A DNA stretch of 30,383 bases. It comes from an uncultured Eubacteriales bacterium. GTDB lineage: Bacteria > Bacillota > Clostridia > Oscillospirales > Oscillospiraceae. The stretch's first letter is position 1, and each line of letters starts with the position of its first letter. A program made the position numbers and the translations under genes. The DNA lies in assembly GCA_900554275.1 (NCBI GenBank), contig USGS01000011.1:1-30383 (forward strand), written 5' to 3'. The notes under the pieces were generated by a model. The model ran no database searches and was not told the DNA's origin. It saw nothing but the letters and a program-made list of their open reading frames with translations. This document shows positions 14,155-22,896 of the stretch, piece after piece.

Positions 14155-15180
14155 TCAATGGATAAACATGGCGTCACCGAAGGAGAAGAAGCGGTAGCGC
14201 TCCTTTACAGCCTCCTTGTAGGCGGACAGGACGTGCTCCCGGCCCGCCAGGGCCGATACCAGCATGATAAGCGTGGACTCCGGCAGGTGGAAGTTGGTGA
14301 TGAGCGCATCCATCACCTTGAACCGATAGCCGGGGTAAATGAAGATATTCGTCCAGCCGCCGGTGGCGGTCATCGTGCCGTCCTCCCCGGCCCAGCTTTC
14401 GATGGTGCGGCAGCTGGTCGTGCCCACGCAGATGACCCGGCCGCCGTTTTTCTTCGTCTCATTGATGAGATCTGCCGTCTCCTGTGGTATCACGCAGTAT
14501 TCGCTGTGCATATCGTGGTCGGTGATCTCCTCCTCCTTCACGGGGCGGAACGTGCCAAGCCCCACATGAAGTGTAACATATCCAACCTTTACACCTATTG
14601 CCTGTACTCGCTCCAGCAGCTCCGGTGTAAAGTGCAGCCCCGCCGTAGGTGCAGCCGCCGAGCCGTTGACCTTGGAGTACACCGTCTGATACCGTTCGCT
14701 GTCCCGCAGCTCCTCCTTGATGTACGGCGGCAGGGGCATTTTGCCAAGCCGCTCCAGTACCTCCAGGAAGATGCCCTGGTACTCAAACCGCACCAGCCGG
14801 TTGCCGCCGGGCAGCTCATCCACGATCTCCGCCGTCAGCTCGCCGTCGCCGAAGGATACCCGCGCGCCCTTCCGCAGCTTTTTGCCGGGGCGCACCAGGC
14901 ATTCCCAAACATTGTCGCCCTTGTCGATGAGCAGCAGGATCTCGCACGCACCGCCGCCGGGCACACGGTGTCCCAGCAAGCGGGCGGGCAGCACCCGGGA
15001 GTTGTTCAGGATCAGGCAGTCGCCGGGGCGCAGGTACTCCGGCAGGTCGTAAAAATGACGGTGCTCCGTCTCCCCTGTCGCCTTGTCCAGCACCAGCAGT
15101 CTCGATCCGTCCCGCCGCTCCAGCGGTGTCTGGGCGATGAGCTCCGGCGGCAGCTCAAAATAGAAATCATGGGTCTTCAT
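14155..15180 (-). CDS. queA: S-adenosylmethionine:tRNA ribosyltransferase-isomerase
   Basis: QueA moves the ribosyl part of SAM onto preQ1-modified tRNA to give epoxyqueuosine. The 341-residue product has the typical start DFYFELPPELIAQTPLERRD, LILNNSRVLPARL, the RYQTVYSK region with AAPTAGLHFT, YVTLHVGLGTF and the C-terminal NFHLPESTLIMLVSA. These are all diagnostic. ATG 15180 has only a weak SD (GAGTGA). It heads the queA-tgt unit behind its own promoter. The order queA-tgt-yajC-TIGR04086 matches Bacillus, but here ruvAB is separated from it. Confidence 0.96.
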   Translation of the reverse strand: MKTHDFYFELPPELIAQTPLERRDGSRLLVLDKATGETEHRHFYDLPEYLRPGDCLILNNSRVLPARLLGHRVPGGGACEILLLIDKGDNVWECLVRPGKKLRKGARVSFGDGELTAEIVDELPGGNRLVRFEYQGIFLEVLERLGKMPLPPYIKEELRDSERYQTVYSKVNGSAAAPTAGLHFTPELLERVQAIGVKVGYVTLHVGLGTFRPVKEEEITDHDMHSEYCVIPQETADLINETKKNGGRVICVGTTSCRTIESWAGEDGTMTATGGWTNIFIYPGYRFKVMDALITNFHLPESTLIMLVSALAGREHVLSAYKEAVKERYRFFSFGDAMFIH

Positions 15181-15221
15181 ACTGTATCACTCATTTTCTC
15201 AGAATTTGCACACTGCGGCAT

Positions 15222-15267
15222 ATTATAGTATACTTCCCGCCGTTATGCAACGGTTTTCCCGGGAAAA
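15222..15267 (-). promoter_or_regulatory. queA-tgt promoter with an adjacent palindrome
   Basis: The minus strand has TTGCAT (15250-15245), 17 bases, TATAAT (15227-15222). A perfect 14-bp palindrome TTTTCCCGGGAAAA (15254-15267) lies 3 bases upstream of the -35 and could bind a regulator. No preQ1 riboswitch is visible in the short leader. Confidence 0.65.
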
Positions 15268-15282
15268 ACCTTTATAGGCGGA

Positions 15283-15311
15283 GAAAAGCCGCGGCAGAGC
15301 CGCGGCTTTTC
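15283..15311 (-). terminator. tyrS terminator
   Basis: A perfect 13-bp stem (15283-15295 with 15299-15311) surrounds a 3-base loop, ending in TTTTC on the minus strand. It lies about 55 bases past the tyrS stop. Confidence 0.75.
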
Positions 15312-15366
15312 CCAAAGATGGAGATTACATATGATGGTAACATCATATACGGAAGTAATGCGGCGC

Positions 15367-16593
15367 TTACACCAAAACGGCCCGGTGGAACACCTTCTTG
15401 CCCTTCTTGATGATCACGCCCTCGCCGGTAAACTGCTCGCAGCCGAAGGTCGTCTCGATAGCGTCCACCTTAGCGTCGTTGACAGTGACGCCGCCCTGCT
15501 GCACCAGTCGGCGGGCCTCGCCCTTGGAGGCGGCCAGACCACACTTCACCAGCAGCGTCAGTACGTCGATCGCGCCGCCGCCGAAATCGTCGCTGGTCAG
15601 CTCGGTGGTGGGCATATGCTCCGTGTCGCCATCACCGGCAAACAGCGCACGGGACGCGGCCTTGGCCTTCTCGGCCTCCTCCTCGCCGTGGACCAGCTTC
15701 GTCAGCTCATAGGCCAGGATCTCCTTGGCCTCGTTGAGCTGAGAGCCTTCCCACTTGTCCATTTTGTCGATCTCCTCCAGCGGCAGGAATGTCAGCATAC
15801 GGATGCACTTCAGCACGTCGGCATCGCCCACGTTGCGCCAGTACTGGAAGAACTCGAAGGGACTGGTCTTGTTGGGATCCAGCCACACGGCGCCCTTGGC
15901 GGTCTTGCCCATCTTGTTGCCCTCGGAGTTCAGCAGCAGGGTGATGGTCATGGCGTGGGCATCCTTGCCCAGCTTCTTACGGATCAGCTCCGTACCGCCC
16001 AGCATATTGCTCCACTGGTCATTGCCGCCGAACTGCATATTGCAGCCGTAATGCTGGAACATGTAGTAGAAATCATAGCTCTGCATGATCATGTAGTTGA
16101 ACTCCAGGAAGCTCAGGCCCTTCTCCATACGCTGCTTGTAGCACTCGGCACGGAGCATATTGTTGACGCTGAAGCAGCCGCCTACCTCGCGCAGCAGCTC
16201 AATATAGTTCAGGGGCTTCAGCCACTCGGAGTTGTACAGCATCAGCGCCTTGCCATCGGAAAAGTCGATAAACTTCTCCATCTGACGCTTGAAGCACTCC
16301 GCATTGTACTTGATGGTCTCCTCGGTGAGCATCTGGCGCATATCGGTACGGCCGGAGGGGTCGCCGATCAGGGTCGTGCCGTCGCCGATCAGGGCGATGG
16401 GCTTGTTGCCCGCCATCTGCAAACGCTTCATCAGACACAGCGCCATAAAGTGACCTACGTGCAGAGAGTCCGCTGTGCAGTCAAAGCCGATGTAGAACGT
16501 GGCCTTGCCGTTGTTGACCATCTCTCGGATCTCTTCCTCGTTGGTGACCTGTGCGATCAGTCCGCGGGCCACCAGTTCCTCATAAATACCCAT
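15367..16593 (-). CDS. tyrS: Tyrosyl-tRNA synthetase
   Basis: TyrS charges tRNA-Tyr and is a class I synthetase. The 408-residue product has YIGFDCTADSLHVGHFMAL with the HIGH-type motif (HVGH), the tyrosine pocket FLEFNYMIMQSYDFYYM, GGNDQWSN, and the KMSKS-type loop NKMGKTA. A C-terminal S4 domain begins near residue 345 (ASKGEARRLVQQGGVTVND). ATG 16593 (MGIYEELVARGLIAQ) has GAAAGGA upstream. The longer open frame to 16698 covers the T-box and terminator and is not translated. Expression is controlled by the upstream T-box. Confidence 0.97.
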   Translation of the reverse strand: MGIYEELVARGLIAQVTNEEEIREMVNNGKATFYIGFDCTADSLHVGHFMALCLMKRLQMAGNKPIALIGDGTTLIGDPSGRTDMRQMLTEETIKYNAECFKRQMEKFIDFSDGKALMLYNSEWLKPLNYIELLREVGGCFSVNNMLRAECYKQRMEKGLSFLEFNYMIMQSYDFYYMFQHYGCNMQFGGNDQWSNMLGGTELIRKKLGKDAHAMTITLLLNSEGNKMGKTAKGAVWLDPNKTSPFEFFQYWRNVGDADVLKCIRMLTFLPLEEIDKMDKWEGSQLNEAKEILAYELTKLVHGEEEAEKAKAASRALFAGDGDTEHMPTTELTSDDFGGGAIDVLTLLVKCGLAASKGEARRLVQQGGVTVNDAKVDAIETTFGCEQFTGEGVIIKKGKKVFHRAVLV

Positions 16594-16640
16594 AGCTTTT
16601 ATTTCCTTTCTTATATTCTCATCAGTTGTACTTGTCAGGG

Positions 16641-16928
16641 AAAAAACAAACGCCCCCTGTCCCTGGACAGAGGGCGATATAAACGATCGCGGTACCACCT
16701 CATCTTCGCCGTGTCCTCACGAATACGGCCTCATCGGGTGCAGTCACACCCTATCGCTGTAACGGGCGAACCCGACACAACCCTACTGATCCATTCAGAA
16801 GTTCGGGAGGCTGCTCCAGGATGTATTCACACGGTCCGCCCTCTCCTCCTTACACCACCCGGAGGCTCTCTTGGCAGGCGCAGAAGCGTGCTACTTCTTC
16901 CCTTCATCGCTGTTGCGGTATCAAGTTG
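16641..16928 (-). ncRNA. T-box riboswitch (tyrosine) controlling tyrS
   Basis: The leader from about 16928 to 16641 (minus) holds the conserved T-box TGGTACCGCG (16697-16688). Stem I has AGAGAGC and the GGGUGGUGUAA distal-loop elements. The specifier loop has GAA-UAC-A, with UAC (16825-16823) as a tyrosine codon. The end is a terminator hairpin (16675-16651) with TTTGTTTTTT. Uncharged tRNA-Tyr should pair with both the specifier and the T-box, favour the antiterminator and turn on tyrS. The specifier agrees with the gene downstream. Confidence 0.93.
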
Positions 16929-16933
16929 AGGCT

Positions 16934-16961
16934 ATTGTAGCAGATTTTTTTCGTTTGTCAA
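16934..16961 (-). promoter_or_regulatory. Promoter of the T-box/tyrS transcript
   Basis: The minus strand has TTGACA (16961-16956), 16 bases, TACAAT (16939-16934), with the TG of an extended -10. It sits directly behind recN and sets the start of the T-box leader near 16927. Confidence 0.8.
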
Positions 16962-16989
16962 CCACTTTTTTCATATTGCGAAAAAAGAT

Positions 16990-18666
16990 TTACAGCCCTG
17001 CACGGAACGCCTCCGCCTGGGCCAGCAACTCCTCCGCACCGTCCAGCATAGTCTGAGACACGTGGCTGCCGCCGGTGAGCCGCGCCAGCTCCTGCCGCCG
17101 CTGCTCCCGGTCCAGCCGCCGCACCTCTGTATAGGTACGTCCGTCCCGCTCCCCCTTTTCCACGGAGAAGTGGGTGTCGGCCATGGCGGCCAGCTGGGGC
17201 AGATGTGTCACGCACAGCACCTGCTTGCTTCGGCTGATTCGGGCCATCTTCTCTGCCACCTTCTGGGCGGCGCGTCCGCTGACGCCGGTGTCTACCTCGT
17301 CGAACACCAGTGTAGACACCTTGTCCTGCTCGGAAAGCGCATTCTTCATGGCCAGCATGATACGGGCCAGCTCGCCGCCGGAGGCGATCTTGTGGATAGG
17401 CCGCAGCTCCTCACCTACGTTGGCGGACATGAGAAACCGCACCGTGTCCGCGCCGTCGCTGTCCAGCGGTTTTTTCGCAAAATCCACCGCAAAGCGGATC
17501 TTGCCCATGTCCAGCTGCCGCAGCTCCTCCAATATCTGCTCGCTCAGCCGCAGCGCCGCCGCCCTCCGCGCATCGGACAGCGCCTGCGCCGCCTGACGGG
17601 CATCACGCTCCGCCGCCGTCAGCTCACCGGCCAAGCGGGCCAGCGTGTCACCGGCGTATTCGATCTGCTCCAGCTCCGCCTCGCAGCGCGCCTGATACGC
17701 CAGCATATCCTCCACCGTAGCGCCGTATTTCTTCTTCAGGCGGTAGAGCTGATCCAGCCGACCCTCCACCCGATCCAGCTCACCGGGCGAAACATCCAGT
17801 TCGCTCCGCTTGTCCTCCACGCCGGCGGCGATGTCGTACGCCTCGCTGTAAAGCTCACCCAGCCGCTCATAGAGCTGGCCGAAGCCGTCGTCCAAATGCC
17901 GCACACCGCCCAGCGCGTCGTGGGCTTGCCGCAGCGCGCTCAACGCGCCGCCGCCGTTATCATCCCCGTTGAGGGCATAGTCCGCCTCCGCCGCCGCCGA
18001 CAGAAACTTCTCCGCGTTACGCAGAAGCCCCCGGCGGCTGTTCAGCTCCTCCTCTTCGCCGGGCCGCAGCTTTGCCCGTCGCAGCTCATCGATCTGATAG
18101 CGCAGCGTGTCCACCCGGCGCTCTTTCTCCGCCTCGTCCATCTCAAGGGTCTGTATCTGCCGCTTGATTTCTGTAAAGAGTTTATACTTTTCAGTATATG
18201 CGGTTATAAGGTCTTCCGTTTTTCCAAAGCTGTCCAAATACACCAGATGCTGCTCCTCATCCAACAGCGCCTGTCCGTCGTGCTGCCCATGGATATTCAG
18301 CAGCCGTCCGCCCAGTGCTTTCAACTGACTCACCGTGACCGGCCGTCCGTTGACCCGGCAGACGTTCTTTCCGTCGCTGTGTATCTCCCGCTGGAGCAGC
18401 AGCGTGCCATCCGCTTCCGGTGCGATACCCAGCTCCTCTGCCAAGGCGCTGTCTACGCCGGAAAACGTTGCGCCCACAAACGCCTTGTCCGCGCCGGTGC
18501 GGATCAGTTCCCGGCTGGTGCGCTGCCCCAACACGGCGCTGAGTGCGTCGATGACGATGGACTTACCCGCGCCCGTCTCGCCGGTCAGCGCATTGAAGCC
18601 CCCCTCGAAAGAGATGTCCGCCTCCTGAATGATGGCAATATTCTCGATGTGCAGCAACTCCAGCAT
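16990..18666 (-). CDS. recN: DNA repair protein RecN
   Basis: RecN is an SMC-like ATPase that gathers at double-strand breaks. The 558-residue product begins MLELLHIENIAII and has Walker A ALTGETGAGKS (about residues 27-37). A long charged coiled-coil region covers about 150-370. The ABC signature/Walker B pair follows (IASGGELARIMLAMK, then TLVFDEVDTGVSG) and finally the D/H region CVTHLPQLAAMAD. The size matches the family. ATG 18666 has GGAGG at about 8 bases and lies 12 bases after the argR stop. It is the last gene of the dxs-tlyA-nadK-argR-recN operon. Only a weak AT-rich hairpin (16965-16987) follows it. Confidence 0.96.
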   Translation of the reverse strand: MLELLHIENIAIIQEADISFEGGFNALTGETGAGKSIVIDALSAVLGQRTSRELIRTGADKAFVGATFSGVDSALAEELGIAPEADGTLLLQREIHSDGKNVCRVNGRPVTVSQLKALGGRLLNIHGQHDGQALLDEEQHLVYLDSFGKTEDLITAYTEKYKLFTEIKRQIQTLEMDEAEKERRVDTLRYQIDELRRAKLRPGEEEELNSRRGLLRNAEKFLSAAAEADYALNGDDNGGGALSALRQAHDALGGVRHLDDGFGQLYERLGELYSEAYDIAAGVEDKRSELDVSPGELDRVEGRLDQLYRLKKKYGATVEDMLAYQARCEAELEQIEYAGDTLARLAGELTAAERDARQAAQALSDARRAAALRLSEQILEELRQLDMGKIRFAVDFAKKPLDSDGADTVRFLMSANVGEELRPIHKIASGGELARIMLAMKNALSEQDKVSTLVFDEVDTGVSGRAAQKVAEKMARISRSKQVLCVTHLPQLAAMADTHFSVEKGERDGRTYTEVRRLDREQRRQELARLTGGSHVSQTMLDGAEELLAQAEAFRAGL

Positions 18667-18678
18667 GCAAAGCCCTCC

Positions 18679-19131
18679 TCAGTGCAGCATCTGCCGCACC
18701 TGCTCACAAAAATCCGCCGCGTGACTGCTGTCGTGGAACACCAGCAGCACCGTATCGTCGCCGGCCAGCGTCCCCACGATGTCCGTGCCCTCCATATTGT
18801 CCAATGCAAAGGCCGCCGCGTTGGCCATACCGTTCAGCGTTTTCAGCACAGCCAGATTCTGTGCATTTTCCACCGTCAGCACGCACTCCCGGAAGATGGT
18901 ACGCAGCTTCTCCTCAAAGTTCAGCCGCGTTTTCTGCTCCGACACGGCATAGCGGTAGTTCCCGCGCCCGTCCGGCACCTTCAGAAGGTGCAGCTGCTTG
19001 ATGTCCCGGGACACGGTCGCCTGAGTGCAGGCGAACCCACGTTGGGCCAAAAGCTGCATCAGCTGCTCCTGGGTCTCCACCGTCTCCTCCTCGATGACCT
19101 GTAAGATCATGGACTGCCGGTCATTTTTCAT
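18679..19131 (-). CDS. argR: Arginine repressor ArgR
   Basis: ArgR is an arginine-responsive hexameric regulator of arginine metabolism. The 150-residue product has an N-terminal winged helix (ETQEQLMQLLAQRGFACTQATVSRDIKQLHLLK, about residues 18-50). The C-terminal oligomerisation and arginine-binding domain contains VLKTLNGMANAAAFALD and the conserved GTLAGDDTVLLVF with its aspartate pair. Its start overlaps the nadK stop by 11 bases. The placement next to recN is standard in Firmicutes, and the partner genes need not be arginine-regulated. Confidence 0.95.
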   Translation of the reverse strand: MKNDRQSMILQVIEEETVETQEQLMQLLAQRGFACTQATVSRDIKQLHLLKVPDGRGNYRYAVSEQKTRLNFEEKLRTIFRECVLTVENAQNLAVLKTLNGMANAAAFALDNMEGTDIVGTLAGDDTVLLVFHDSSHAADFCEQVRQMLH

Positions 19132-19999
19132 GCTTCAGTACCTCCGTGCCCATTTTGGAATCCAGTATTTCGCAGAAGCTCTTCTTGCTCAGCCTCACCA
19201 GCTTTGTGACGAACCTGGACTGCCGCACCCGCACCTTGTCCCCATTTTTCAGAGAAAATGCCTTGCCGCCGTCTACGGAGAGATATACAAACTTCCGGTT
19301 GGCATCCGCCGCCTCGATGGTGATGGTGTGATCCGGCGACAGCACATAGCTGCTGGCCCGGGTGGAGTGGGGGCAGATGGGCGTCAGCAGCAGATTGCGG
19401 GCCGTAGGCTCGACGATAGGCCCGCCTGCGGCCGGGGAATAGCCGGTAGACCCGGTGGGTGTGGAGACGATCGCGCCGTCGCCGGTGATTTTCGTCAGCC
19501 GTCCCTCCTCCGTGGCCACGTCCAGCCGCACCACGCGGGCCACGCTGCCCTTGGAGATCACACCGTCGTTCAGGGCGATGTTGTTGTAGACCGGCTTGCC
19601 GTCCCGCAGCACCGTCACATCCAGCATCATCCGTGACTCCACGCTGAAGGACCAGTCCTTCAGATCATGCAGCCGCTCCAGCTCGTTCTGCTCCAGCTCG
19701 GACATAAAGCCCAGGCTGCCCAGGTTGATGCCCAGCACCGGCACGCTGTGGAGCGCCACCGTCCGGGCCAGGTGCAGGATCGTGCCATCGCCGCCGAAGG
19801 CGATCAGCAGGTCGGCCCGTTTGATCTCCTGCTGCAGCTGCCGGATGGGCACGCCCAACTGGTCGTCGTAGCCCTCCCTACTGAACGGCAGACACACCAC
19901 CGTTTCAAAGCCGATGCCCTCCAAAATCTCCTTGGAGCGCTTGGCCACCTTCAATTCGCTGTCCCGATAGGGATTGGGGCATAAGATCACTCGCTTCAT
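19121..19999 (-). CDS. nadK: NAD kinase
   Basis: NadK phosphorylates NAD to NADP. The 292-residue product has the GGDGT motif (IAFGGDGTILHLAR, about residues 67-80), GINLGSLGFMSEL, ALNDGVISKG, the glycine-rich TGDGAIVSTPTGSTGYSPAAGGPI and the PICPHS segment, in family order. Its ATG overlaps the tlyA stop by 4 bases (ATGA), indicating coupled translation. It can supply NADP(H) to many pathways and is not specific to the operon partners. Confidence 0.96.
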   Translation of the reverse strand: MKRVILCPNPYRDSELKVAKRSKEILEGIGFETVVCLPFSREGYDDQLGVPIRQLQQEIKRADLLIAFGGDGTILHLARTVALHSVPVLGINLGSLGFMSELEQNELERLHDLKDWSFSVESRMMLDVTVLRDGKPVYNNIALNDGVISKGSVARVVRLDVATEEGRLTKITGDGAIVSTPTGSTGYSPAAGGPIVEPTARNLLLTPICPHSTRASSYVLSPDHTITIEAADANRKFVYLSVDGGKAFSLKNGDKVRVRQSRFVTKLVRLSKKSFCEILDSKMGTEVLKHEK

Positions 20000-20814
20000 G
20001 CTTCCCCGTGCGCCTCCTTCAAATCGCTGTGCGAGGCGTCTACCAACGCCCTCAGATCGGGGATGCAGTCCGCGCCCCCGTTCTTTTTCAAATAACCCAA
20101 ATATTCGATGTTCCCCTCCGGTCCTCGGATAGGAGAATATGTAATACCAAGCACTGTAAAGTCATTTTCCTTTGCGTGAACAAGAAAACCCTCCAGCACC
20201 TCCAGATGCACCTTCGGGTCGCGGACGACCCCTTTCTTCCCCACCTTTTCCCGTCCTGCCTCGAATTGCGGCTTGATCAGACAGGCGATCTCGCCGTCCT
20301 CCCGCAGCAGCCCGTACAGTGCCGGGAAAATCAGCTTCAGGGAGATGAAGCTCACGTCGATGGACGCAAAGTCCAGCTCCTCAGGGATCTCCTCACGGGT
20401 GAGGTAGCGGGCGTTGGTGCGCTCCAGACACACCACCCGCGGGTCGCTGCGCAGCTTCCAGTCCAGCTGTCCATAGCCCACATCCACCGCGTAGACCCTG
20501 GCCGCGCCATTCTGCAGCATACAATCCGTAAACCCGCCGGTGGACGCGCCGATGTCGGCGCAGATCTTGCCCTCTATCGTGATGGGAAAAGCAGCCATGG
20601 CCTTCTCCAGCTTCAGGCCGCCCCGGCTCACATACCGCAGCGCATGGCCGCGCACCTCCACGGCGGCGTCCTCCGCCACCGGCGTACCGGGCTTGTCTGA
20701 GCGCTGTCCGTCCACGAACACCAGCCCCGCCATGATGGTGGTCTGGGCCTTCTGCCGGCTCTCACACAGGCCGCGCTCCGTCAAAAGCACGTCCAGCCGT
20801 ATTTTCTTACTCAT
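19996..20814 (-). CDS. tlyA: TlyA-family rRNA (cytidine-2'-O)-methyltransferase
   Basis: TlyA proteins methylate 2'-OH groups of rRNA cytidines; the name hemolysin A is historical. The 272-residue product has an N-terminal S4 RNA-binding domain (IRLDVLLTERGLCESRQKA to VDGQRSD, residues 4-45). A linker YVSRGGLKLEKAM follows, then an FtsJ-like methyltransferase domain: ICADIGASTGGFTDCML as the SAM loop, DFASIDVSFISL and CLIKPQFE. ATG 20814 has GGGAGG at about 6 bases and overlaps the dxs stop by 8. An upstream open frame to 21072 is inside dxs and was not used. Confidence 0.95.
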   Translation of the reverse strand: MSKKIRLDVLLTERGLCESRQKAQTTIMAGLVFVDGQRSDKPGTPVAEDAAVEVRGHALRYVSRGGLKLEKAMAAFPITIEGKICADIGASTGGFTDCMLQNGAARVYAVDVGYGQLDWKLRSDPRVVCLERTNARYLTREEIPEELDFASIDVSFISLKLIFPALYGLLREDGEIACLIKPQFEAGREKVGKKGVVRDPKVHLEVLEGFLVHAKENDFTVLGITYSPIRGPEGNIEYLGYLKKNGGADCIPDLRALVDASHSDLKEAHGEA

Positions 20815-22651
20815 GCAATACCTCCCTGACCGCCAGGGCGATGCCCTGGGCGTCCAGCCCCAGCGCCTGCCACAGCTCTGATACCGTCCCCTGGGACGGC
20901 AGCACGCTGCCTGCATTCCGCAGCAGCAGCTTCGCCTGTATGCCGCGCTCCGCCAGCACCGCGGCCAGCCGCTCTCCGGCACAGCCAGTCCGGAGCTGGT
21001 CCTCCGCCACGACGATATGCGACGCGCCTGCCAGGGCCGCGCAGATCGCCTCCGCGTCCAGCGGCGCGACACGGTTCAGCTTCACCACCCGGAGGTCGAT
21101 GCCTTCCCCCTTCAGCAGCTCCGCCGCCGCCAGCGCCTGCCCGGTCAGGATACCGTATGTCACGACAGCAGTCTTGCCGCCGCCGAACACCGTTACGCTC
21201 CCGTCGCCGCAGTCGCCCTGATAGCCGCACTCCCCGCCCCGGGGATACCGCACGGCCACCGGCCCTTTTTCCTCCAGCACTGCCCGCCGCAGCATACGCC
21301 GCAGCTCCGCGAAGCTGGCCGGGGCATATACCGTCATCCCCGGTATCTGCGGCAGATAATCGATGCAGCCGTGGTGTGTTTCACCGTCCGCGCCCACCAG
21401 GCCGCAGCGATCCACGCCCAGCACCACGTGCAGCTTCTCCAGCGCCACGTCCTGCACCAGCATATCGTAGCCACGCTGCAGGAAGCTGTCATACACGGCG
21501 AACACCGGGGTCAGGCCCTGCTTGGCCATGCCGCCGGCCATCGCCACCGCGTGGCCCTCGGCAATGCCCACGTCGAAAAACCGCCGGGGGAACATACAGG
21601 CGAAGCCGGTCAGCCCCGTGCCTTCTCCCATGGCGGCGGTGATGGCGCACACGCGCTCATCCTCCCGGGCCAAAGATGTCAGCGTCTGGCCGAACACGGA
21701 GGAAAACGTCTCCCCCGCCGCTTTTTTCTCCCGCCCGGTCGCCGGGTCAAACGGCCCTACACCGTGAAACCGCTCCGGCTCGCGCTGCGCCGGCTCGTAG
21801 CCGCTGCCCTTCACCGTGTGAACGTGTACCAGCACGGGCCGTTTTTCCTCCCGCGCCGCCTGCAATACAGCGGTGAGCCGCGCCACATCGTGGCCGTCCA
21901 CCGGCCCCATATAGGCAAACCCCATGTCCTCGAACATGGTGCTCACCGGCGGCAGCAGCGACTTCTTCAGCGCCGTCTTTACCTCGTGGCTCAGTCCGTA
22001 CAGCGCACTGCCGCCCGGCAGCCGCGACAGCGCCTCCCGATACCTTTTCTTGAACTCATAATACTCCGTCGTGGTACGCACCCTGGACAAATGCCGTGAC
22101 AGCCCGCCCACATTGGCATCGATAGACATTCCGTTGTCATTCAGCACCACGATGAGCCGTTCACCGCTGCCGCCGGCGTCGTTCAGCCCCTCAAAGCTGA
22201 GGCCGCCGCCCAATGCGCCATCGCCGATCACCGCCAACACGTGGTAGTCCTGACCCAGCAGCGTCCGTGCCCGGGCCATGCCCAGCGCCACGGACACGGA
22301 GTCCGACGCATGACCCGCCATAAAGGCGTCGTGCTGGCTCTCATAGGGCTTGGGAAAGCCCGACAGTCCGTCAAACTGCCGCAGCGTGCCGAACAGCTCC
22401 CGCCGCCCGGTCAGCGCCTTGTGGACATAGCACTGGTGTCCCACGTCGAACACCAGCCGGTCACTGGCGGTGTCGAACACCCGATGGATGGCCACGGTCA
22501 GCTCCACCGCCCCTAAATTTGACGCCAAATGCCCGCCGGTGCGGGACACCTGCTCCACCAAAAACCGGCGCAGCTCGCCGCAAAGACGCTCCGTATCCGC
22601 ATCTGACAGGTGCTTCACATCCGCCGGACTCTGTATGGTCTCCAAGATCAA
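20807..22651 (-). CDS. dxs: 1-deoxy-D-xylulose-5-phosphate synthase
   Basis: Dxs condenses pyruvate and glyceraldehyde 3-phosphate with thiamine diphosphate, the first step of the MEP isoprenoid pathway. The 614-residue product matches the family length. It has GGHLASNLGAVELTVAIH, DVGHQCYVHKALTGR, the ThDP motif VIGDGALGGGLSFEGLNDAG, MGPVDGHD, VHTVKGSGY, the transketolase core DVGIAEGHAVAMAGGMAKQG and DRCGLVGADGETHHG. No ATG is available at the N-terminus. TTG 22651 fits family alignment (ILETIQSPADVKHL), but AAAGGA sits closer to ideal for TTG 22645. It opens the five-gene operon. Confidence 0.96.
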   Translation of the reverse strand: MILETIQSPADVKHLSDADTERLCGELRRFLVEQVSRTGGHLASNLGAVELTVAIHRVFDTASDRLVFDVGHQCYVHKALTGRRELFGTLRQFDGLSGFPKPYESQHDAFMAGHASDSVSVALGMARARTLLGQDYHVLAVIGDGALGGGLSFEGLNDAGGSGERLIVVLNDNGMSIDANVGGLSRHLSRVRTTTEYYEFKKRYREALSRLPGGSALYGLSHEVKTALKKSLLPPVSTMFEDMGFAYMGPVDGHDVARLTAVLQAAREEKRPVLVHVHTVKGSGYEPAQREPERFHGVGPFDPATGREKKAAGETFSSVFGQTLTSLAREDERVCAITAAMGEGTGLTGFACMFPRRFFDVGIAEGHAVAMAGGMAKQGLTPVFAVYDSFLQRGYDMLVQDVALEKLHVVLGVDRCGLVGADGETHHGCIDYLPQIPGMTVYAPASFAELRRMLRRAVLEEKGPVAVRYPRGGECGYQGDCGDGSVTVFGGGKTAVVTYGILTGQALAAAELLKGEGIDLRVVKLNRVAPLDAEAICAALAGASHIVVAEDQLRTGCAGERLAAVLAERGIQAKLLLRNAGSVLPSQGTVSELWQALGLDAQGIALAVREVLHE

Positions 22652-22721
22652 TTCCTTTTACCGTCCTTCGCTCCTCCGGCGGTGCAAAGGCATCCGCCGT
22701 TTCAAGTTTTTTCAAATTGCA

Positions 22722-22750
22722 ATTATAGCACATTCCACACCCGTTTACAA
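22722..22750 (-). promoter_or_regulatory. dxs operon promoter
   Basis: The minus strand has TTGTAA (22750-22745), 17 bases, TATAAT (22727-22722), with the TG of an extended -10. The leader to the dxs TTG is about 65 bases. Confidence 0.75.
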
Positions 22751-22778
22751 CTATTTACAAGTTTTTATACAGAATGAA

Positions 22779-22798
22779 TATGCAGAATATCCTGCATA
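22779..22798. promoter_or_regulatory. Inverted repeat between dxs and the divergent gene
   Basis: TATGCAG (22779-22785) and CTGCATA (22792-22798) form a perfect 7-bp inverted repeat with a 6-base spacer, upstream of the dxs -35 and about 100 bases before GTG 22897. It has the look of a dimeric repressor site; the regulator is unknown. Confidence 0.4.
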
Positions 22799-22896
22799 AC
22801 CATTCCCGCCATGCTGCTTTGTTTCCGCTTTGTAACGATTTTTGCAGTACAGTCTGCTACTATTTTGTCAAGTACTTCAGAAAGGATCGTGGTATT

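Noticed and set aside
15331..16929. 532-codon open frame on the plus strand
   Set aside because: It is the reverse of tyrS and its T-box leader; those are certain.
16965..16987. CTTTTTTC/GAAAAAAG hairpin as recN terminator
   Set aside because: The stem is almost only A-T pairs and overlaps the tyrS promoter region; too weak to call a terminator.
17062..19104. 680-codon open frame on the plus strand
   Set aside because: It lies opposite recN and argR, has no SD or family motifs, and is a mirror frame caused by high GC and codon bias.
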